Below, in pieces: positions 63,039-64,000 of a DNA stretch of 64,000 bases. A program made the translations under genes and the position numbers. Position 1 is the first letter of the stretch. Every line of letters starts with the position of its first letter. The stretch lies in the NCBI GenBank assembly GCA_946800325.1, contig CAMPEJ010000024.1, positions 62,001 to 126,000 on the forward strand. Direction: 5' to 3'. Origin of the DNA: Luzula sylvatica. Its lineage: Eukaryota > Streptophyta > Magnoliopsida > Poales > Juncaceae. The notes under the pieces are model-generated. The model did no database searches, was not told the DNA's origin, and saw nothing but the letters and a program-made list of their open reading frames with translations.

Positions 63039-64000
63039 GGGGGTATGGGGTAAAAATCTCCAAAGGGGGGGTAGGGGGTAAAAATCTCCGAAGGGGGGGG
63101 GGGGGGGCGGGGGTATGGGGTAAAAATCTCCAAAGGGGGGGTAGGGGGTAAAAAATCTCCAAAGGGGGGGTAGGGGGTAAAAATATCCATAGGGTGGGGG
63201 TAGGGGGTAAAAATCTCCCAAGGGTGGGGGTAGGGCGTAAAAATCTCCAAAGGGGGGGTAGGGGGTAAAAATCTCCAAAGGGGGGGGGGGGGTAGGGTGT
63301 AAAAATATCCAAAGGGGGGTAGGGGTAAAAATATCCAAAGGGGGGTAGGGGGTAAAAATCTCGGAAGGGGGGGTAGGGAGTAAAAATCTCCGAAGGGGTG
63401 GTAGGGGGTAAAAATCTCCGAAGGGGGGGGGTGCGAGGGTATGGGGTAAAAATCTCCAAAGGGGGGTAGGTGGTAAAAATCTCCAAAGGGGGGGTAGGGG
63501 GTAAAAATATCCATAGGGTGGGGGTAGGGGGTAAAAATCTCCCAAGGGTGGGGGTAGGGCGTAAAAATCTCCAAAGGGGGGGGTAGGGGTTAAAAATCTC
63601 CAAAGGGGGGGTAGGGGGTAAAAATCTCCAAAGGGGGGGGGGGGGGGGGGTAGGGTGTAAAAATATCCAAAGGGGGGTAGGGGTAAAAATATCCAAAGGG
63701 GGGTAGGGGGTAAAAATCTCGGAAGGGGGGGGTAGGGAGTAAAAATCTCCGAAGGGGTGGTAGGGGGTAAAAATCTCCCAAGGGGGGGTAGGGGTAAAAA
63801 TCTCCAAAGGGGGGGTAGGGGTAAAAATCTCCAAAGGGGGGGTAGGGGGTAAAAATCTCCAAAGGGGGGGGTAGGGGGTAAAAATCTTCAAAGGGGGGGG
63901 TAGGGGGTACAAATCTCCAAAGGGGGGGTAGGGGGTAAAAATATCCAAAGGGGGGTAAGGGGTAAAAATCTCTAATGGGGGGGTAAAATATCCAAAGGGG
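62580..64000. repeat. Minisatellite block, second copy of 58800-60300
   Basis: The series matches 58800-60300 up to the window edge; the short unit GGGGTAAAATATCC at 60277 is matched at 63982. The block therefore probably continues beyond the window. Confidence 0.8.
62788..62819 (+). repeat. 32-G homopolymer tract
   Basis: Joint longest G run in the window, between a TCTCCAAAG core and a TAGGGGGTAAAAATCTCT unit. Confidence 0.88.

Larger units (their letters stand above)
47175..64000. repeat. G-rich minisatellite array, about 28-bp unit
   Basis: The plus-strand unit is TAAAAATCTCCAAAG followed by a variable G tract (usually 6-7 G in total), TA, and a shorter tract of 4-5 G. The usual length is 28 bp, longer where the first G tract expands, which gives very roughly 550-600 units. 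Core variants are recognisable: ATATCC, TCTAAAG, TCCCAAG, TCCGAAG, TCGGAAG, TTCAAAG, CATCAAAG and CTCCAATG. C is nearly confined to the TCTCC core, so the strands are extremely asymmetric. The array reaches the right edge of the window. The longest tracts are 32 G (59548-59579 and 62788-62819). The plus strand has strong G-quadruplex potential and the minus strand i-motif potential. There are no genes inside it. Confidence 0.98.

Noticed and set aside
48476..63151. Short plus-strand Gly-rich frames (48476-48682, 62957-63151)
   Set aside because: They are translations of G tracts where chance length changes skip the TAA and TAG in each unit. There is no other coding evidence.
47376..63948. Many long minus-strand open frames with Pro-rich peptides, the longest 552 codons at 60392-62050
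   Set aside because: They overlap one another in all three frames, follow directly from the stop-free C-rich repeat, change frame at each 28-bp unit and have no promoter, intron or non-repeat domain.
47175..64000. Telomeric repeat tract
   Set aside because: The unit is about 28 bp with a TCTCCAAA core. TTAGGG appears only as rare chance variants (near 49656 and 61589), so there is no telomere-type tandem array.

Overview
This 64 kb window is almost entirely tandem-repeat DNA. I find no protein-coding gene, no functional RNA gene and no cellular operon. It most likely comes from a eukaryotic satellite or heterochromatin block. The reasons are 47 kb of one AT-rich satellite, a tRNA-derived SINE with a poly(A) tail and target-site duplication, and 17 kb of a second, G-rich minisatellite. 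The SINE design (about 214 bp, RNA polymerase III A and B boxes, plain poly(A) end) would suit a flowering plant, but the host cannot be fixed from this window.

Region 1 (1-47174) is a head-to-tail array of a 124-bp AT-rich monomer: 378 complete copies plus a 64-bp partial copy at the right edge. Its length is fully explained by 124-bp units plus seven 126-bp units, three 123-bp units and one 227-bp SINE insertion. Variant monomers recur in the same order at several scales. This shows that the array grew by stepwise duplication of multi-monomer blocks of 6, 9, 14, 41 and 43 monomers, followed by longer copies of about 4 kb and 7 kb placed further away.

Within region 1, one SINE (35374-35587, minus strand) is flanked by a 13-bp target-site duplication. 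The equivalent positions in two related blocks (17872-17884 and 23206-23218) are intact empty sites, so the insertion is younger than those block duplications.

Region 2 (47175-64000) begins abruptly. It is a minisatellite of about 28 bp whose plus strand has the core TAAAAATCTCCAAAG followed by two G tracts separated by TA. The first G tract is extremely variable, from about 5 to 32 G. Recognisable variant units again recur in order, giving duplicated blocks of about 1.3, 1.75 and 1.3-1.5 kb. The minus strand has no stop codon in any of the three frames of the consensus unit, so it produces many long Pro-rich open frames. These are composition artefacts and are not annotated as genes.

Nothing here resembles a new protein-based system. 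The points worth a second look are the nested block architecture, the datable SINE, the hypermutable G tracts with strong quadruplex potential, and the sharp junction between two unrelated satellites.
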